64,000 bases of DNA from the NCBI GenBank assembly GCA_003252455.1, contig QKED01000096.1, forward strand, positions 1 to 64,000, read 5' to 3'. Below the pieces are notes generated by a model. The model was not told where the DNA came from, searched no databases, and saw nothing but the letters and a program-made list of their open reading frames with translations. How positions within the stretch are numbered: the first letter of the stretch is position 1; the number at the start of each line of letters is the position of its first letter. The translations under genes and the position numbers were made by a program. This document shows positions 36,101 to 44,672 of the stretch, one piece after another. Origin of the DNA: Gammaproteobacteria bacterium (lineage in GTDB: Bacteria > Pseudomonadota > Gammaproteobacteria > Thiohalomonadales > Thiohalomonadaceae).

Positions 36101-38034
36101 CGGCCTACAGCTTCAAGCTGCTGGCCGACATCAGCCTGCCGGCAGACTACGCGGTGCCGCTGCTCGCCACCGCCTTCGACGGCAACCAGCACACCCTCTC
36201 CAACCTGAGCCTGAATACTAATCAGGGCGAGGTGGGGCTGTTCCGCGCCCTGAGCAGTGGCGCCAGCGTCAGCGATCTCACCCTGACCAATGCCAGCGTC
36301 GCCGGCGGTCCCCGGATCGGCCTGCTCGCAGGCGCGAGCGACGGCGCCAACATCAGCAACGTACATGTGTATGGTGACGTCTTCGCCACCTCAATCCATA
36401 TGTATACAGCTGATCTGTTCGGCACCAATGCGGGCGGCCTAGTGGGCCTGTTCGCAAACGGCCAGATCAGCGACAGCTCGGCCACGGGCAATGTCACCGC
36501 ATCCAGCAGCTCTACCACTGGCGGCCTTGTCGGTAATTTGAATAGCGCCGGTATTACTCGCAGCTATGCCAATGGCGGGAGCGTGAGCTCCCCCTATCCC
36601 GGAGGCTACATTGGCGGCCTTGTGGGGGTGGTTTCAGGTACGTCGACGATCAGCGACTCCTTCAGCGCCCAGGATGTTTCAGGGAGCTTCAACGTGGGCG
36701 GGTTGGTAGGTTATCAACACTCTGGGAGCCTAACCGCGACCAACGTCTATGCCACGGGGCGTGTGACGACCTCAGGTGAATTTCCCGCTTTCTTAGGCCT
36801 CTCCGCCGGTGGGCTGTTTGGTAGGGTGGGTGGTGGCTATGGTGATAGTAGCCTTACGTTGTCCAACGCCTACTACGCAGGGCCGCTTACCCATAGCTCC
36901 TCTGCGGGCGTGATCGGCACTATGGCTCCCGGGACGTACACGATCAGCAACACCTTCTACGACACGACGCTCAACCCGGGCATGACGTCGGGCATCGGCA
37001 TCGCCAGACTCGGGTCTACGACGTTAACCCTTAACTCGGTGGTCATTAGCAACTCAGGTAACGCCTACTACCTCCCCGACGAAGCCGGCACAGCCTGGGG
37101 CCTCTCCACCGCCGACCTACAGACCCAGGCCAACCTCACCTCGGCCACCACGGCCAACGGCGCCGTCGACCCGGCCTGGGACTTCAGCAACACCTGGGTG
37201 ATGTACGAGGGCCACACTGCGCCACTGCTGCGCAGCTTACTCACCCCGCTGACCATAACCGCCGTCGACAAGGTCTACGACGGCCAGAGCGGTAGTGGCC
37301 TGGAGTACAGCGTCACCCCGGACGCCGCGCACCTCCTCGGCACCCTCAGCGACAGCAGCCTCGGCGGCAAGGATGTGGGCAGTTACACCGCCACCCTCGA
37401 TGGCCTCTGGTCCGACCAGCTGGGTTACCTCATCAGCTATGTGAGCGGCGGCTACGCCATCACCCCCGCCGCGCTGACCCTCACCGGCAGCCGCGCCTAC
37501 GACGGCACCACCGTCATGGCAGGCGGCAACCTCACCGCCACCGGCGTCAACGGCGAGAGCTTCAGCATCAGTGGTACGGGCGATGCGAGCAACCTGGCGA
37601 GCCAGAACGTGCAGAGCGACAGCGCCCTGGCCAGCCTCACCGGCCTGACCCTCGGCACCAGCGGTAACGGCGGCCTGGCGAGCAACTACCAGCCCCTCAG
37701 TACCGTTGGCAGCCTCATCACCATCGACCCCGCCGTGCTGCGCGTGGTCACCCGCTCCACCAGCAAGGTCTACGACGGTGTCGCCTACAGCGGCGGGGCC
37801 GGGTACGACCTAATCGGCCTCGTCGGAGGGGAAGATAGCTCTGTGCTCAGCGGCACGCTGAGCTACACGGGCAGCGCCCAGGGGGCGGTCTACACCGGCA
37901 GCTACACCCTGCTGGCGCAGGGGCTCAGCGCGCAGAACTACGTGATGCAGTACGAGGCGGGCAGCCTCACCATCAGCGCCCCGGTGGCCACCTCGACCGG
38001 ACCGGTGTCGCGGCGCGGCAGCGGCAGCCGCTAA
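33139..38034 (+). CDS. Large TpsA exoprotein with ESPR, GLUG and MBG/YDG repeats
   Basis: A 1631-residue secreted protein. Residues 1-24 (MNHLYRLVWDRRHQMLIAVA) are the ESPR extension of TpsA signal peptides, with cleavage after ALALE around 60. The TPS domain with FLVNPNGVYFAPGAQVNVGG (an NPNG-type motif) spans about 60-300. Residues 570-1330 are about 15 GLUG-type repeats (VGGLVG followed by S-x-A-x-G-x-V), forming a beta-helix. The C-terminus has three MBG/YDG-type domains (KVYDGQSGSGLEYS, AYDGTTVMAGG, KVYDGVAYSGG). The protein is a typical adhesin layout, partner of the TpsB 54 bp upstream. No processing protease is adjacent. Confidence 0.92.
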   Translation: MNHLYRLVWDRRHQMLIAVAENAGSHSQGGTPRRRRPLGARLGLKPLVSALLLALGSAPALALELPSGGQVTRGSASITTSGNAMTITQASDKAILEWQQFNISADGAVRFVQPSSASVALNRVQGSDASAIYGRLDANGQVFLVNPNGVYFAPGAQVNVGGLVASTLVIGDEDFTNGHYHFSGESGAEVVNAGAIQTTLGGYVALIGNRVVNSGTLTTPQGTSALGAGSSVQLTLADNALVSFQVDGDALDAQVANGGLIQADGGRVVLSARARDALLDSVVNNSGVIRAQSVAEHDGVIELFGGASGTVQVGGTLDASAPNGGDGGLIETSGAHVTVADTAVINASAATGEAGSWLIDPDGFTIAASGGDMSGLALSNALALANVRIESVNGSGSDGAIKVDDTVTWAANTLTLSASGDIHINTAMNGSGTAGLALEYGQGAVAAGNTAEYHVNAPVNLASSGSFSTKLGSDGTPLDFVILTSLGTEGNTTSGTDLQGIISGQAYVLGADIDASATATWNSDGEPTPTYAGFTPPGVSGVGVFDGLGHTISNLYVNRPTETQGTGLFKFIEATVQNLNLTNVDITGSSSVGGLVGQAHEYSPIKHVTVSGSVTAVGYAVDGSSWVGGLTGWLSGSISDGHFSGTVTGAGNAVGGLAGVLQYGFASGHSPLRIENSSTSGTVSGVNQVGGLAGYVTLKENYATEIDNSSSSSTVTGATNVGGLVGYASISPPWSPTQSVSITDSHASGAVSGNNAVGGLVGWNGGYITGSDATGAVTRIGSIANYSVASVGGLVGENASTGAIATSYATGNVASNIGALGHDSQINLGGLVGLNAGAVSDSHATGNSTSAITDGSQPDINNSSVSVGGLVGRNSGTLSNGYASGAYVSNITSGSIPQNRKFDNNLGGLVGVDTGTVSNSHYNIDLLGGIPTRYGVYDGQYQAWFDNGSLTPLSIGNYASTLAPQGSGVYGISTVQGLKEMLAFADDSAYSFKLLADISLPADYAVPLLATAFDGNQHTLSNLSLNTNQGEVGLFRALSSGASVSDLTLTNASVAGGPRIGLLAGASDGANISNVHVYGDVFATSIHMYTADLFGTNAGGLVGLFANGQISDSSATGNVTASSSSTTGGLVGNLNSAGITRSYANGGSVSSPYPGGYIGGLVGVVSGTSTISDSFSAQDVSGSFNVGGLVGYQHSGSLTATNVYATGRVTTSGEFPAFLGLSAGGLFGRVGGGYGDSSLTLSNAYYAGPLTHSSSAGVIGTMAPGTYTISNTFYDTTLNPGMTSGIGIARLGSTTLTLNSVVISNSGNAYYLPDEAGTAWGLSTADLQTQANLTSATTANGAVDPAWDFSNTWVMYEGHTAPLLRSLLTPLTITAVDKVYDGQSGSGLEYSVTPDAAHLLGTLSDSSLGGKDVGSYTATLDGLWSDQLGYLISYVSGGYAITPAALTLTGSRAYDGTTVMAGGNLTATGVNGESFSISGTGDASNLASQNVQSDSALASLTGLTLGTSGNGGLASNYQPLSTVGSLITIDPAVLRVVTRSTSKVYDGVAYSGGAGYDLIGLVGGEDSSVLSGTLSYTGSAQGAVYTGSYTLLAQGLSAQNYVMQYEAGSLTISAPVATSTGPVSRRGSGSR

Positions 38035-38115
38035 GCGTCGTCGCGGCCCCGGTGCGGCTCGACGCGCACCGGGGCCGGGCATCGAACCAACGCCTATCTT
38101 TTTGGAGTTCACCTA

Positions 38116-38895
38116 ATGTCACGCAACACCCTGCGCCTTCTGGCCCTCGGCCTCATCGCCCTACAACCGCTCTTGGCGCAAAGCGCCCACGCCGTCGTCG
38201 GCTTCAACCTCGCCACCTCCACCGCCTACGGCAGCGGCTACTCCGGCGGCTACGACACAGACCCCAACACTATCCCCTGGTACGAGCAGCACACCGCCGC
38301 CACCAGCACCACACCGCTCAGCAGCCTGGTCGACTTCGGCAACGTCTTCGTCGATAACAGCAGCAACAGCGTCACCTACTCCACCACCGTCATCGGCGGC
38401 CTGGAGCCGGGTTACAGCGACCTCATCGCGCAGATGAGCGGCAACATCGCCGTGCACACCGACCCGTTCGACCCCGGCAGCAGCGGTACCGTCTACCAGA
38501 GCGGCGGGGCGGGCATACTGCTCGACGTGGTGACCAAGGTCGAGGTGGGCTTTGAGGCCCTGGTGGGGGCCGCGTTCAACGACATCGCCGGTACCTACGA
38601 CCTCTACCTCGGCGTCTACGACCTCGCCTGGAACCCCATCGACACCATCAGCGCGCTCGACATCGGCGACGCCACCAGCCTCTACAGCCACACCGCCCAG
38701 CTCACCGCCGGGAGCTACTACCTGGACTACTGGGCCGAGGTCAACTCCGCCAACAACAACTGGAGCGGTGCCGACCTGAGCATCGGCTACAGCATCAGCC
38801 TGCACTACATCCCCGAGCCGAGTGCCGACCTCGCCCTGCTGCTGCTCGGCGCCACCTTGCCCGGTGCCTGGCGTCGGCGGCATCGCCAAGGGTGA
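38116..38895 (+). CDS. PEP-CTERM sorting-domain exported protein
   Basis: A 259-residue exported protein with signal peptide (about residues 1-27, ALGLIALQPLLAQSAHA) and a C-terminal IPEPSADLALLLLGATLPGA followed by an arginine cluster (WRRRHRQG). That is the PEP-CTERM signal recognised by exosortases, which cut after the Pro-Glu-Pro and anchor or release the protein. The mature part is Ser/Thr-rich and beta-stranded, with no cysteine. It follows the adhesin by 81 bp in the same direction, so a common surface/biofilm role is plausible. No exosortase gene is present in the window. Confidence 0.8.
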   Translation: MSRNTLRLLALGLIALQPLLAQSAHAVVGFNLATSTAYGSGYSGGYDTDPNTIPWYEQHTAATSTTPLSSLVDFGNVFVDNSSNSVTYSTTVIGGLEPGYSDLIAQMSGNIAVHTDPFDPGSSGTVYQSGGAGILLDVVTKVEVGFEALVGAAFNDIAGTYDLYLGVYDLAWNPIDTISALDIGDATSLYSHTAQLTAGSYYLDYWAEVNSANNNWSGADLSIGYSISLHYIPEPSADLALLLLGATLPGAWRRRHRQG

Positions 38896-38905
38896 GACGC
38901 GCGGG

Positions 38906-39949
38906 CTAGAGGGCGACCCCGCGCCACTGCTCACCACAGCGCTGGGCCAGGCGCGCCTGGAGCGCCTCGTCGTCCGCTTGCTGCGCCCCTAGGGCGAGCA
39001 GCTCCGCGGCCAGGGCCTGCCAGTGGCGCGCCCCGGCCTCCACCGCGTCGGCCAGTGCCGTCGGGCCCTGCGCATAGGCCTGTTGCAGGGTTGGGCACAG
39101 CGCCTTGCGTACACCACTCAGGTTGGCGAACCAGAAGTGCAGCGAGGGGCGTCGGGCCGGGTCGGCGAGCAGGGTCGGCAGGGTGAGGGTGCAGTCGGCC
39201 AGGTGGTCGCGCACCGCGCGCAGGAGCAGCTCGTAGGGGCTCATCAACAGCCGCTCCAACAAGGTCTCCCAGGCGGGGCCGAGGGTGCGTCCGGCCCACT
39301 GTTCACCCTTTTCGTGCAGCAGGGCGGAGGCCAGCTCACGCTCGGTGAGCCGCTCCAGGGCGCCGTCCAGGTCGTGCTCCAGCGGCAGGTCGGCCAGTGC
39401 CGCGGCCATCGGGCCGGGCTGGCGGCGCAGTTGCCACTCCTCGACCATCTCCCAGATCACCCGACGCAACGACTCGCGGCGCAGCACGATGGTGTCGCCC
39501 AGGCTCATGGCCGGAGGGGCAGTGAGGTCGCGGGCCAGTTCGCGCCCTACCACCAGCACCTCGCCATGCTCATGGGTATGGCGCTCCAGTAGCTCGCCGA
39601 GGACGAAGTGCGGCTTGCCGTAGAGCCCCATGCCGCCGCTGTAGACCAGCCCCTCATCGAGCAGGTGGCGATTGACCGCATGACCGAAGGCGGGGTGGCG
39701 GGCGTCGGCGTAGTCGAGTGGGGCGATGGGCTCCTCTTCGAGCCCCTCCCAGAGCGCCTCGCGCTCGGTGAGCCAGCGCCCCAACTCCGCCTTGTCGAGG
39801 CGGGCGGAGAAGGGCAGTCCCTGCTCCCAGCGGTAGAGCTCGCGCATCTTCAACAGATAGATGCAGAGGGTGTAGTTGCGGGCGAAGCCAGCGTCGGAGA
39901 TGTGGCAGTTGCGCCGCACCTGGTCGATGAGGGGGTGTGCGTGGGGCAT
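38906..39949 (-). CDS. Uncharacterised 347-aa protein
   Basis: A soluble, helical protein beginning HAHPLIDQVRRNCHISDAGF, with central segment DTIVLRRESLRRVIWEM and a C-terminal region with LHFWFANLSGVRKALCPTLQ. I do not recognise catalytic residues; a pair of cysteines may be metal-linked. It is not part of the adhesin operon, being on the opposite strand with an 11-bp gap. A decayed partial copy exists at 29390-29700, so the gene was once duplicated. It may belong to the Sfum_1244-like group often seen in sulfur bacteria, but that is from memory and unsure. Confidence 0.7.
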   Translation of the reverse strand: MPHAHPLIDQVRRNCHISDAGFARNYTLCIYLLKMRELYRWEQGLPFSARLDKAELGRWLTEREALWEGLEEEPIAPLDYADARHPAFGHAVNRHLLDEGLVYSGGMGLYGKPHFVLGELLERHTHEHGEVLVVGRELARDLTAPPAMSLGDTIVLRRESLRRVIWEMVEEWQLRRQPGPMAAALADLPLEHDLDGALERLTERELASALLHEKGEQWAGRTLGPAWETLLERLLMSPYELLLRAVRDHLADCTLTLPTLLADPARRPSLHFWFANLSGVRKALCPTLQQAYAQGPTALADAVEAGARHWQALAAELLALGAQQADDEALQARLAQRCGEQWRGVAL

Positions 39950-40029
39950 GGGCGTCCTCCCGTGGGCCTATCGCTTAACGTAGGCGCGCGCGGGGGGAAT
40001 TCAATCGGACGCCGGGTGGGGGAATCGCC

Positions 40030-40383
40030 TCAGTGGAGGCAATAGAGGGCGAAGAAGGCCCAACTGGCGACCAGCAGGACCCAGGGCAGGGCGGCGCGCC
40101 AGGTCGGGGTGGAGGGGGCGCAGGCGGGTAGCGCCTCCAGCCGTTCGGTGCCGTCGTCCTGCGACGGCTCGCGCAGGCGCCGCTTGCGCGCCTTGTCCTG
40201 CTCCCGCGCACGGGCCTTCTGCTGCTTCTTGTAGGCGGCGATCCCCTTGGCGATGCCTTGGGCGACCAGTTTGGTCTGCTCCTTGGTCTGGCCGGGGCGC
40301 TGGTTGGCGCGCGCCAGCGCCTCGGCCTCGGCCAGGGCCTCGGGAGAGGGGGCGTCGTTCTGCTGTTGTGTGCGTCTGGCCAT
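40030..40383 (-). CDS. DUF2956-type small membrane protein
   Basis: A 117-residue protein: a charged N-terminus (RTQQQNDAPSPEALAEAEAL), then the conserved PGQTKEQTKLVAQGIAKGIA and KKQQKAR segment, and one C-terminal transmembrane helix (ALPWVLLVASWAFFALY). This matches DUF2956. Its ATG overlaps the stop of the preceding gene (TAATG), so translation is coupled. The function is unknown; the position suggests a pair with the 105-aa gene. The longer frame starting at 40764 is a shadow. Confidence 0.75.
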   Translation of the reverse strand: MARRTQQQNDAPSPEALAEAEALARANQRPGQTKEQTKLVAQGIAKGIAAYKKQQKARAREQDKARKRRLREPSQDDGTERLEALPACAPSTPTWRAALPWVLLVASWAFFALYCLH

Positions 40384-40700
40384 TATTCGAACCGGGTCTG
40401 GTCGGGTTCGCCCTGGGTGTCGAGGCGCACGCGCACGGTGCCGGGGCGGCGGCTCAGGATGTAACCGGCGGCGAGGTAGGCCAGCTCCTGGTTGTGCCCC
40501 TCGATGGCGGCGAGGAGCTTCTCGGCGGCCACCTGGCAGCGCTGTTCGCCGCTCGGCGCAGCCACCCAGTTGCGCCCCAGTTGCACCCCCTCGGCCATCT
40601 GCGCGTCGAGGCGGGTGAAGGCGTCGGCGTGGGTCTGCATCAGGTCGGCGGGGAGCACCAGGTCCATGGTGTAGTCGTCGATGATGAGGTTGAGCTGCAT
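40383..40700 (-). CDS. Conserved 105-aa protein of unknown function
   Basis: Sequence MQLNLIIDDYTMDLVLPADL, then HADAFTRLDAQMAEGVQLGR, and a C-terminal strand (RVRLDTQGEPDQTRF). It is a small alpha/beta protein without signal peptide or cysteine clusters. The TAATG overlap with the DUF2956-type gene is strong evidence for a two-gene operon. It is preceded by a 700-bp region of repeats. Confidence 0.7.
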   Translation of the reverse strand: MQLNLIIDDYTMDLVLPADLMQTHADAFTRLDAQMAEGVQLGRNWVAAPSGEQRCQVAAEKLLAAIEGHNQELAYLAAGYILSRRPGTVRVRLDTQGEPDQTRFE

Positions 40701-40846
40701 GGTCTCTCTCTTGTTGGTGGTGCGGGCATCTTACCCTGTATGGCGGCGCGGGCGCAGGGCTCAAGTCCGGATTGCCTGGGGATTGGCCACGGAGGCACGG
40801 AGGACACGGAGAGGTGGATGCTGGGGTGGACTATCTCTCTCTCCTC

Positions 40847-41130
40847 TCGTTCCCACACTCTGCGTGGGGATGCAGACCGGACTCGAACAGAGTACGTGCT
40901 CCCGTCGAACAGGGTACACACTCCCACGCGGAGCGTGGGAGCGAGAAAGGCGTGTACTCCAGGTGCCCTGCGGTGGGTTCCCTCTCGTTCCCGCGCTCTG
41001 CGTGGGAATGCAGATCGGACTCGAATACCGTGCTGCTGACCGGGGACATACACGCCAAGGCGTGTACTCCATCTGCCCGGCAGTGGGTTGCAGACTGGAC
41101 ACACTCCCACGCGGAGCGTGAGAGCGAGAA
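40847..41130. repeat. Cluster of four REP elements
   Basis: Four palindromic REPs of the type TTCCCACGCTCTGCGTGGGAA: 40847-40876, 40918-40946, 40985-41013 and 41100-41130, in alternating orientation. They are the same family as 8828-8927. Together with a partial MITE end at 41184-41212 and a degenerate ctccgtgcctccgtgg repeat near 41325, they fill the gene-free stretch 40701-41413. Confidence 0.8.
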
Positions 41131-41183
41131 TTCGGGACTTGGAGTGCACGCCTCGGCGTGTGCGGCCTCGGCCTGCACCACCC

Positions 41184-41212
41184 GGTGCGCCTCCTGCGTC
41201 GGCACACCCTAT
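41184..41212. repeat. Partial MITE/REP-like end
   Basis: ggtgcgcctcctgcgtcggc followed by acaccctat matches one half of the 72-bp element at 8355-8426 (read inverted). The other half is missing. Confidence 0.6.
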
Positions 41213-41372
41213 GACTGTCTCCTTTCGGCATGCAGTGCCCGACCGGCCTAGCTTAACTTAACGGCAGAGACGCTCCGCGTGGGAGCGTGAAAAACGGCTC
41301 TCCTCTGACCTCACTCTTCTCCGTGTCCTCCGTGCCTCCGTGGCAAACGGGTGTTCCCCCCGCAGAAACACG

Positions 41373-41394
41373 AAAGGCGCCCGCAGGCGCCTTT
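41373..41394 (-). terminator. Terminator of argG
   Basis: On the minus strand AAAGGCGCCTGCGGGCGCCTTT, a GC-rich stem with A-rich and T-rich flanks just after the argG stop. Because of its symmetry it could also work on the plus strand. Confidence 0.7.
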
Positions 41395-41413
41395 GCGTGG
41401 GGTGCGCGTCAGC

Positions 41414-42631
41414 TTAGAGCTTGCGACCGGCCTTGGCGCCGATGCGCAGGCGCAGGGCGTTGAGCTTGATGAAGCCGCCGGCGTCCTTCTGGTCGTAGGC
41501 GCCCGCATCGTCCTCGAAGGTGGCGATGGAGGGGTCGAACAGGGAGTCGGGGGACTTGCGCCCGGCGACGTAGACGTTGCCCTTGTAGAGCTTCATGCGC
41601 ACGGTGCCGTTGACGTACTCCTGGCTCTTGTCGATGAGCGCCTGGAGCATCGCGCGCTCCGGGCTCCACCAGTAGCCGTTGTAGATAAGCTCAGCGTACT
41701 TGGGCATCAGCTCGTCCTTGAGGTGGGCGGCGCCACGGTCGAGGGTGAGCGACTCGATGGCGCGGTGCGCCTTGAGCATCACGGTACCGGCGGGGGTCTC
41801 GTAGCAGCCACGCGACTTCATACCGACGTAGCGGTTCTCGACGATGTCGTCGCGCCCGATGCCGTTGGCCCCGGCCACCTTGTTGAGGTACTCCATCACC
41901 GTGGCGGGGCTCATCGCCTCGCCGTTGATGGCGACGATGTCGCCCTTCGCGTAGGTCAGCTCCACATAGGTGGGTACATCCGGGGCCGCCTCGGGGGAGA
42001 CCGACCAGCGCCACATATCCTCCTCGGGTTCGTTCCACGGGTCTTCGAGGATGTCGCCCTCGTAGGAGATGTGCAGCAGGTTGGCGTCCATGGAGTAGGG
42101 GGACTTCTTGCTCTGCTTGGCGAAGTCGATCTCGATGCCGTGCTCAGCCGCGTACTTCATCAGCGATTCGCGGGAGTTGAGGTCCCACTCGCGCCAGGGG
42201 GCGATCACCTTCACCTCGGGCATCAACGCATAGGCGCCCAGCTCGAAGCGCACCTGGTCGTTACCCTTGCCGGTGGCGCCGTGGGAGATGGCGTCGGCGC
42301 CGGTGGCCTTGGCGATCTCGATCAGGCGCTTGGCGATCAGCGGGCGGGCGATGGAGGTGCCGAGCAGGTACTCGCCCTCGTAGATGGCGTTGGCACGGAA
42401 CATGGGGAAGACGAAGTCGCGGGCGAACTCCTCGCGCATGTCGTCGATGTAGATCTCCTTCACACCGGCGGCCTTGGCCTTGGCGCGGGCCGGCTCGACC
42501 TCCTCGCCCTGGCCGATGTCAGCGGTGAAGGTGACCACCTCGCAGCCGTAGGTGTCTTGCAGCCACTTGAGGATGATGGAGGTATCCAGACCACCTGAGT
42601 AGGCCAGCACCACCTTTTTCACTTGCGACAT
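41414..42631 (-). CDS. argG: Argininosuccinate synthase
   Basis: A 405-residue enzyme that condenses citrulline and aspartate with ATP to argininosuccinate, the penultimate arginine biosynthesis step. The N-terminal [15 protein letters not shown] is the PP-loop ATP site. [17 protein letters not shown] and the later segments are diagnostic. The start at [14 protein letters not shown] (42631) is the usual one; an in-frame extension to 42841 is rejected as unlike the family. It is a stand-alone gene with its own terminator. Length agrees with the family (about 400). Confidence 0.97.
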   Translation of the reverse strand: MSQVKKVVLAYSGGLDTSIILKWLQDTYGCEVVTFTADIGQGEEVEPARAKAKAAGVKEIYIDDMREEFARDFVFPMFRANAIYEGEYLLGTSIARPLIAKRLIEIAKATGADAISHGATGKGNDQVRFELGAYALMPEVKVIAPWREWDLNSRESLMKYAAEHGIEIDFAKQSKKSPYSMDANLLHISYEGDILEDPWNEPEEDMWRWSVSPEAAPDVPTYVELTYAKGDIVAINGEAMSPATVMEYLNKVAGANGIGRDDIVENRYVGMKSRGCYETPAGTVMLKAHRAIESLTLDRGAAHLKDELMPKYAELIYNGYWWSPERAMLQALIDKSQEYVNGTVRMKLYKGNVYVAGRKSPDSLFDPSIATFEDDAGAYDQKDAGGFIKLNALRLRIGAKAGRKL

Positions 42632-42821
42632 TGTCTTGGTTCCCCTGTTTGGAAAAGGTAATCGATGGGACGCCCGGCAGCGCCGGGTGAGACCGGGCAT
42701 TATAACGCAGGGGGGATGGGGGGCGTCCATGTGCGCAGTGACGGGAGGTAACTGAGCGCGGGTCGATTGTCCCAACAGTGTGGCTAGTCGGGCTAAAATG
42801 GCCGACACCCCGTAAACCGCA

Positions 42822-44672
42822 ATGATCCCCATGCCCATCACCCGCCGTCAGGTCTTCGACCACCTCACCCTCGCCCGTACCCGTGAACTGCTCGCCGAGC
42901 TGGGGATAGAAGGCCTCAGCGGCCTCAACAAGGCGGCCCTCATCGACACCTTGAGCCGCAAGCGCAGCCTGGCGCCAGAGGCGATCTTCGCCCTGCTCAA
43001 GCGCGATGAACTCAAACAGCTCTGCGAGGCCCTGGGGCTCGATAGCGGCGGGCGGGAGAAGGCCCTACTCATCGAGCGGCTGCTCGGCGAGGCCGAGCCC
43101 GAGGCCGAACAGCTGGCCGAGCGGGTCGCCGAGACCCCGGCCCTGTATGCCAAAGCCGCCAAGGCCGCCAAACCCGCGCCACGCGAGGCCGCACAGTTCG
43201 TGCAGGCGTTTCGCAACATCGACGACGTGCTGTGGAAGGAGGCGGGCTGCACCACCGAACTCGACTACACCGAGCAGACCTCCTGGATGCTCTTCCTCAA
43301 ATACCTCGACGACCTGGAGGGCGAGCGGGAGATGAACGCCGAGCTACTCGGCCAGCCCTACAGCCCGATCCTCGACCCCGAGCACCGCTGGTCCGCCTGG
43401 GCCGCACCCAAGGACGCAGAGGGCAACTTCGACCACGACAACGCCCGCACCGGCGACGACCTCATCTACTACGTCGACCAGCGCCTCTTCCCCTACCTGC
43501 AGGGCTTCAAGCAGCGCGCCGCCAGCGCCGACACCATCGAGTACAAGATCGGCGAGATCTTCAGCGAGATAAAGAACAAGTTCCGCAGCGGCTACAGCCT
43601 GCGCGACGCCCTGGAGCAGGTAGACGCCCTGCGCTTTCGCTCCCAGCGCGAAAAGCACGAACTCTCCCACCTCTACGAGGCGAAGATCCGTAACATGGGC
43701 AACGCCGGGCGCAACGGCGGCGAGTACTACACCCCGCGCCCGCTCATCCGCGCCATGATCAAGGTGGTGCGCCCCACCATCGGCGAGCGGATCTACGACG
43801 GCGCCTGTGGCTCCGCAGGCTTCCTCTGTGAGGCCTACGACTACCTGCGCTTCGACGCCCAGGGCCAGCCGCGCCGCGACCTCACCACCAGCCAGCTAGA
43901 GACGCTCCAGCGCGACACCCTCTTTGGCCGCGAGAAGAAGAGCCTCGCCTACGTCATCGCCATCATGAACCTCATCCTGCACGGCATCGAGGCGCCCAAC
44001 ATCGTCCACACCAACACCCTGGCCAACCACACCGACCAGATCCAGGAGCGCGACCGCTACCACGTCATCCTCGCCAATCCCCCCTTCGGCGGCAAAGAGC
44101 GCAAAGAGGTGCAGCAGAACTTCGCCATCAAGACCGGCGAGACCGCCTTCCTCTTCCTGCAACACTTCATCAAACAGCTCAAGTCCGGTGGCCGCGCAGC
44201 CGTGGTGATCAAGAACACCTTCCTCTCCAACAGCGACAACGCCTCCATCGCCCTGCGTCGCGACCTGCTGGAGGGCTGCAACCTGCACACCGTGCTCGAC
44301 TGCCCCCAAGGCACCTTCCTGGGCGCCGGGGTGAAGACCGTGGTGCTCTTCTTCGACAAGGGCGCACCGACGCGCAAGGTCTGGTACTACCAGCTCGACC
44401 CCGGTCGCAGCCTCGGCAAGACCAACCCGCTCAACGATGGTGACCTCGCCGAGTTTGTCGCGTTGCAGGAGTCTTTCGCCGACTCTGAGAAGTCGTGGAG
44501 TGTCGATGTGGGGGAGATAGATACCGCCACCTGGGACCTCTCGGTGAAGAATCCCAATCGTAGCGATGAGGTGGTGTTGCGGGAGCCGTTGGCGATCATC
44601 GAGGAGATGGTGAGGCTGGATGCGGAGAGTGCGGATATTTTGAACCGAATTCGGGGCGCAGTGGGCTCATGA
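42822..44672 (+). CDS. hsdM: Type I restriction-modification DNA methyltransferase subunit HsdM, with SAP-like N-terminus
   Basis: A 616-residue N6-adenine methyltransferase subunit. Residues 1-95 contain two SAP-like helix pairs ([17 protein letters not shown] and [17 protein letters not shown]), a DNA-binding extension absent from classical HsdM. Then come the N-terminal helical domain ([20 protein letters not shown]), motif [13 protein letters not shown] and the catalytic NPPFGG motif IV. The C-terminus overlaps the hsdS start by 4 bases (ATGA), a standard coupling. An alternative start lies at 42831. It forms the methylase with HsdS. Confidence 0.93.
   Translation: MIPMPITRRQVFDHLTLARTRELLAELGIEGLSGLNKAALIDTLSRKRSLAPEAIFALLKRDELKQLCEALGLDSGGREKALLIERLLGEAEPEAEQLAERVAETPALYAKAAKAAKPAPREAAQFVQAFRNIDDVLWKEAGCTTELDYTEQTSWMLFLKYLDDLEGEREMNAELLGQPYSPILDPEHRWSAWAAPKDAEGNFDHDNARTGDDLIYYVDQRLFPYLQGFKQRAASADTIEYKIGEIFSEIKNKFRSGYSLRDALEQVDALRFRSQREKHELSHLYEAKIRNMGNAGRNGGEYYTPRPLIRAMIKVVRPTIGERIYDGACGSAGFLCEAYDYLRFDAQGQPRRDLTTSQLETLQRDTLFGREKKSLAYVIAIMNLILHGIEAPNIVHTNTLANHTDQIQERDRYHVILANPPFGGKERKEVQQNFAIKTGETAFLFLQHFIKQLKSGGRAAVVIKNTFLSNSDNASIALRRDLLEGCNLHTVLDCPQGTFLGAGVKTVVLFFDKGAPTRKVWYYQLDPGRSLGKTNPLNDGDLAEFVALQESFADSEKSWSVDVGEIDTATWDLSVKNPNRSDEVVLREPLAIIEEMVRLDAESADILNRIRGAVGS

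Noticed and set aside
41351-42598. 415-residue plus-strand open frame
   Set aside because: Antisense of argG, which is a certain gene.
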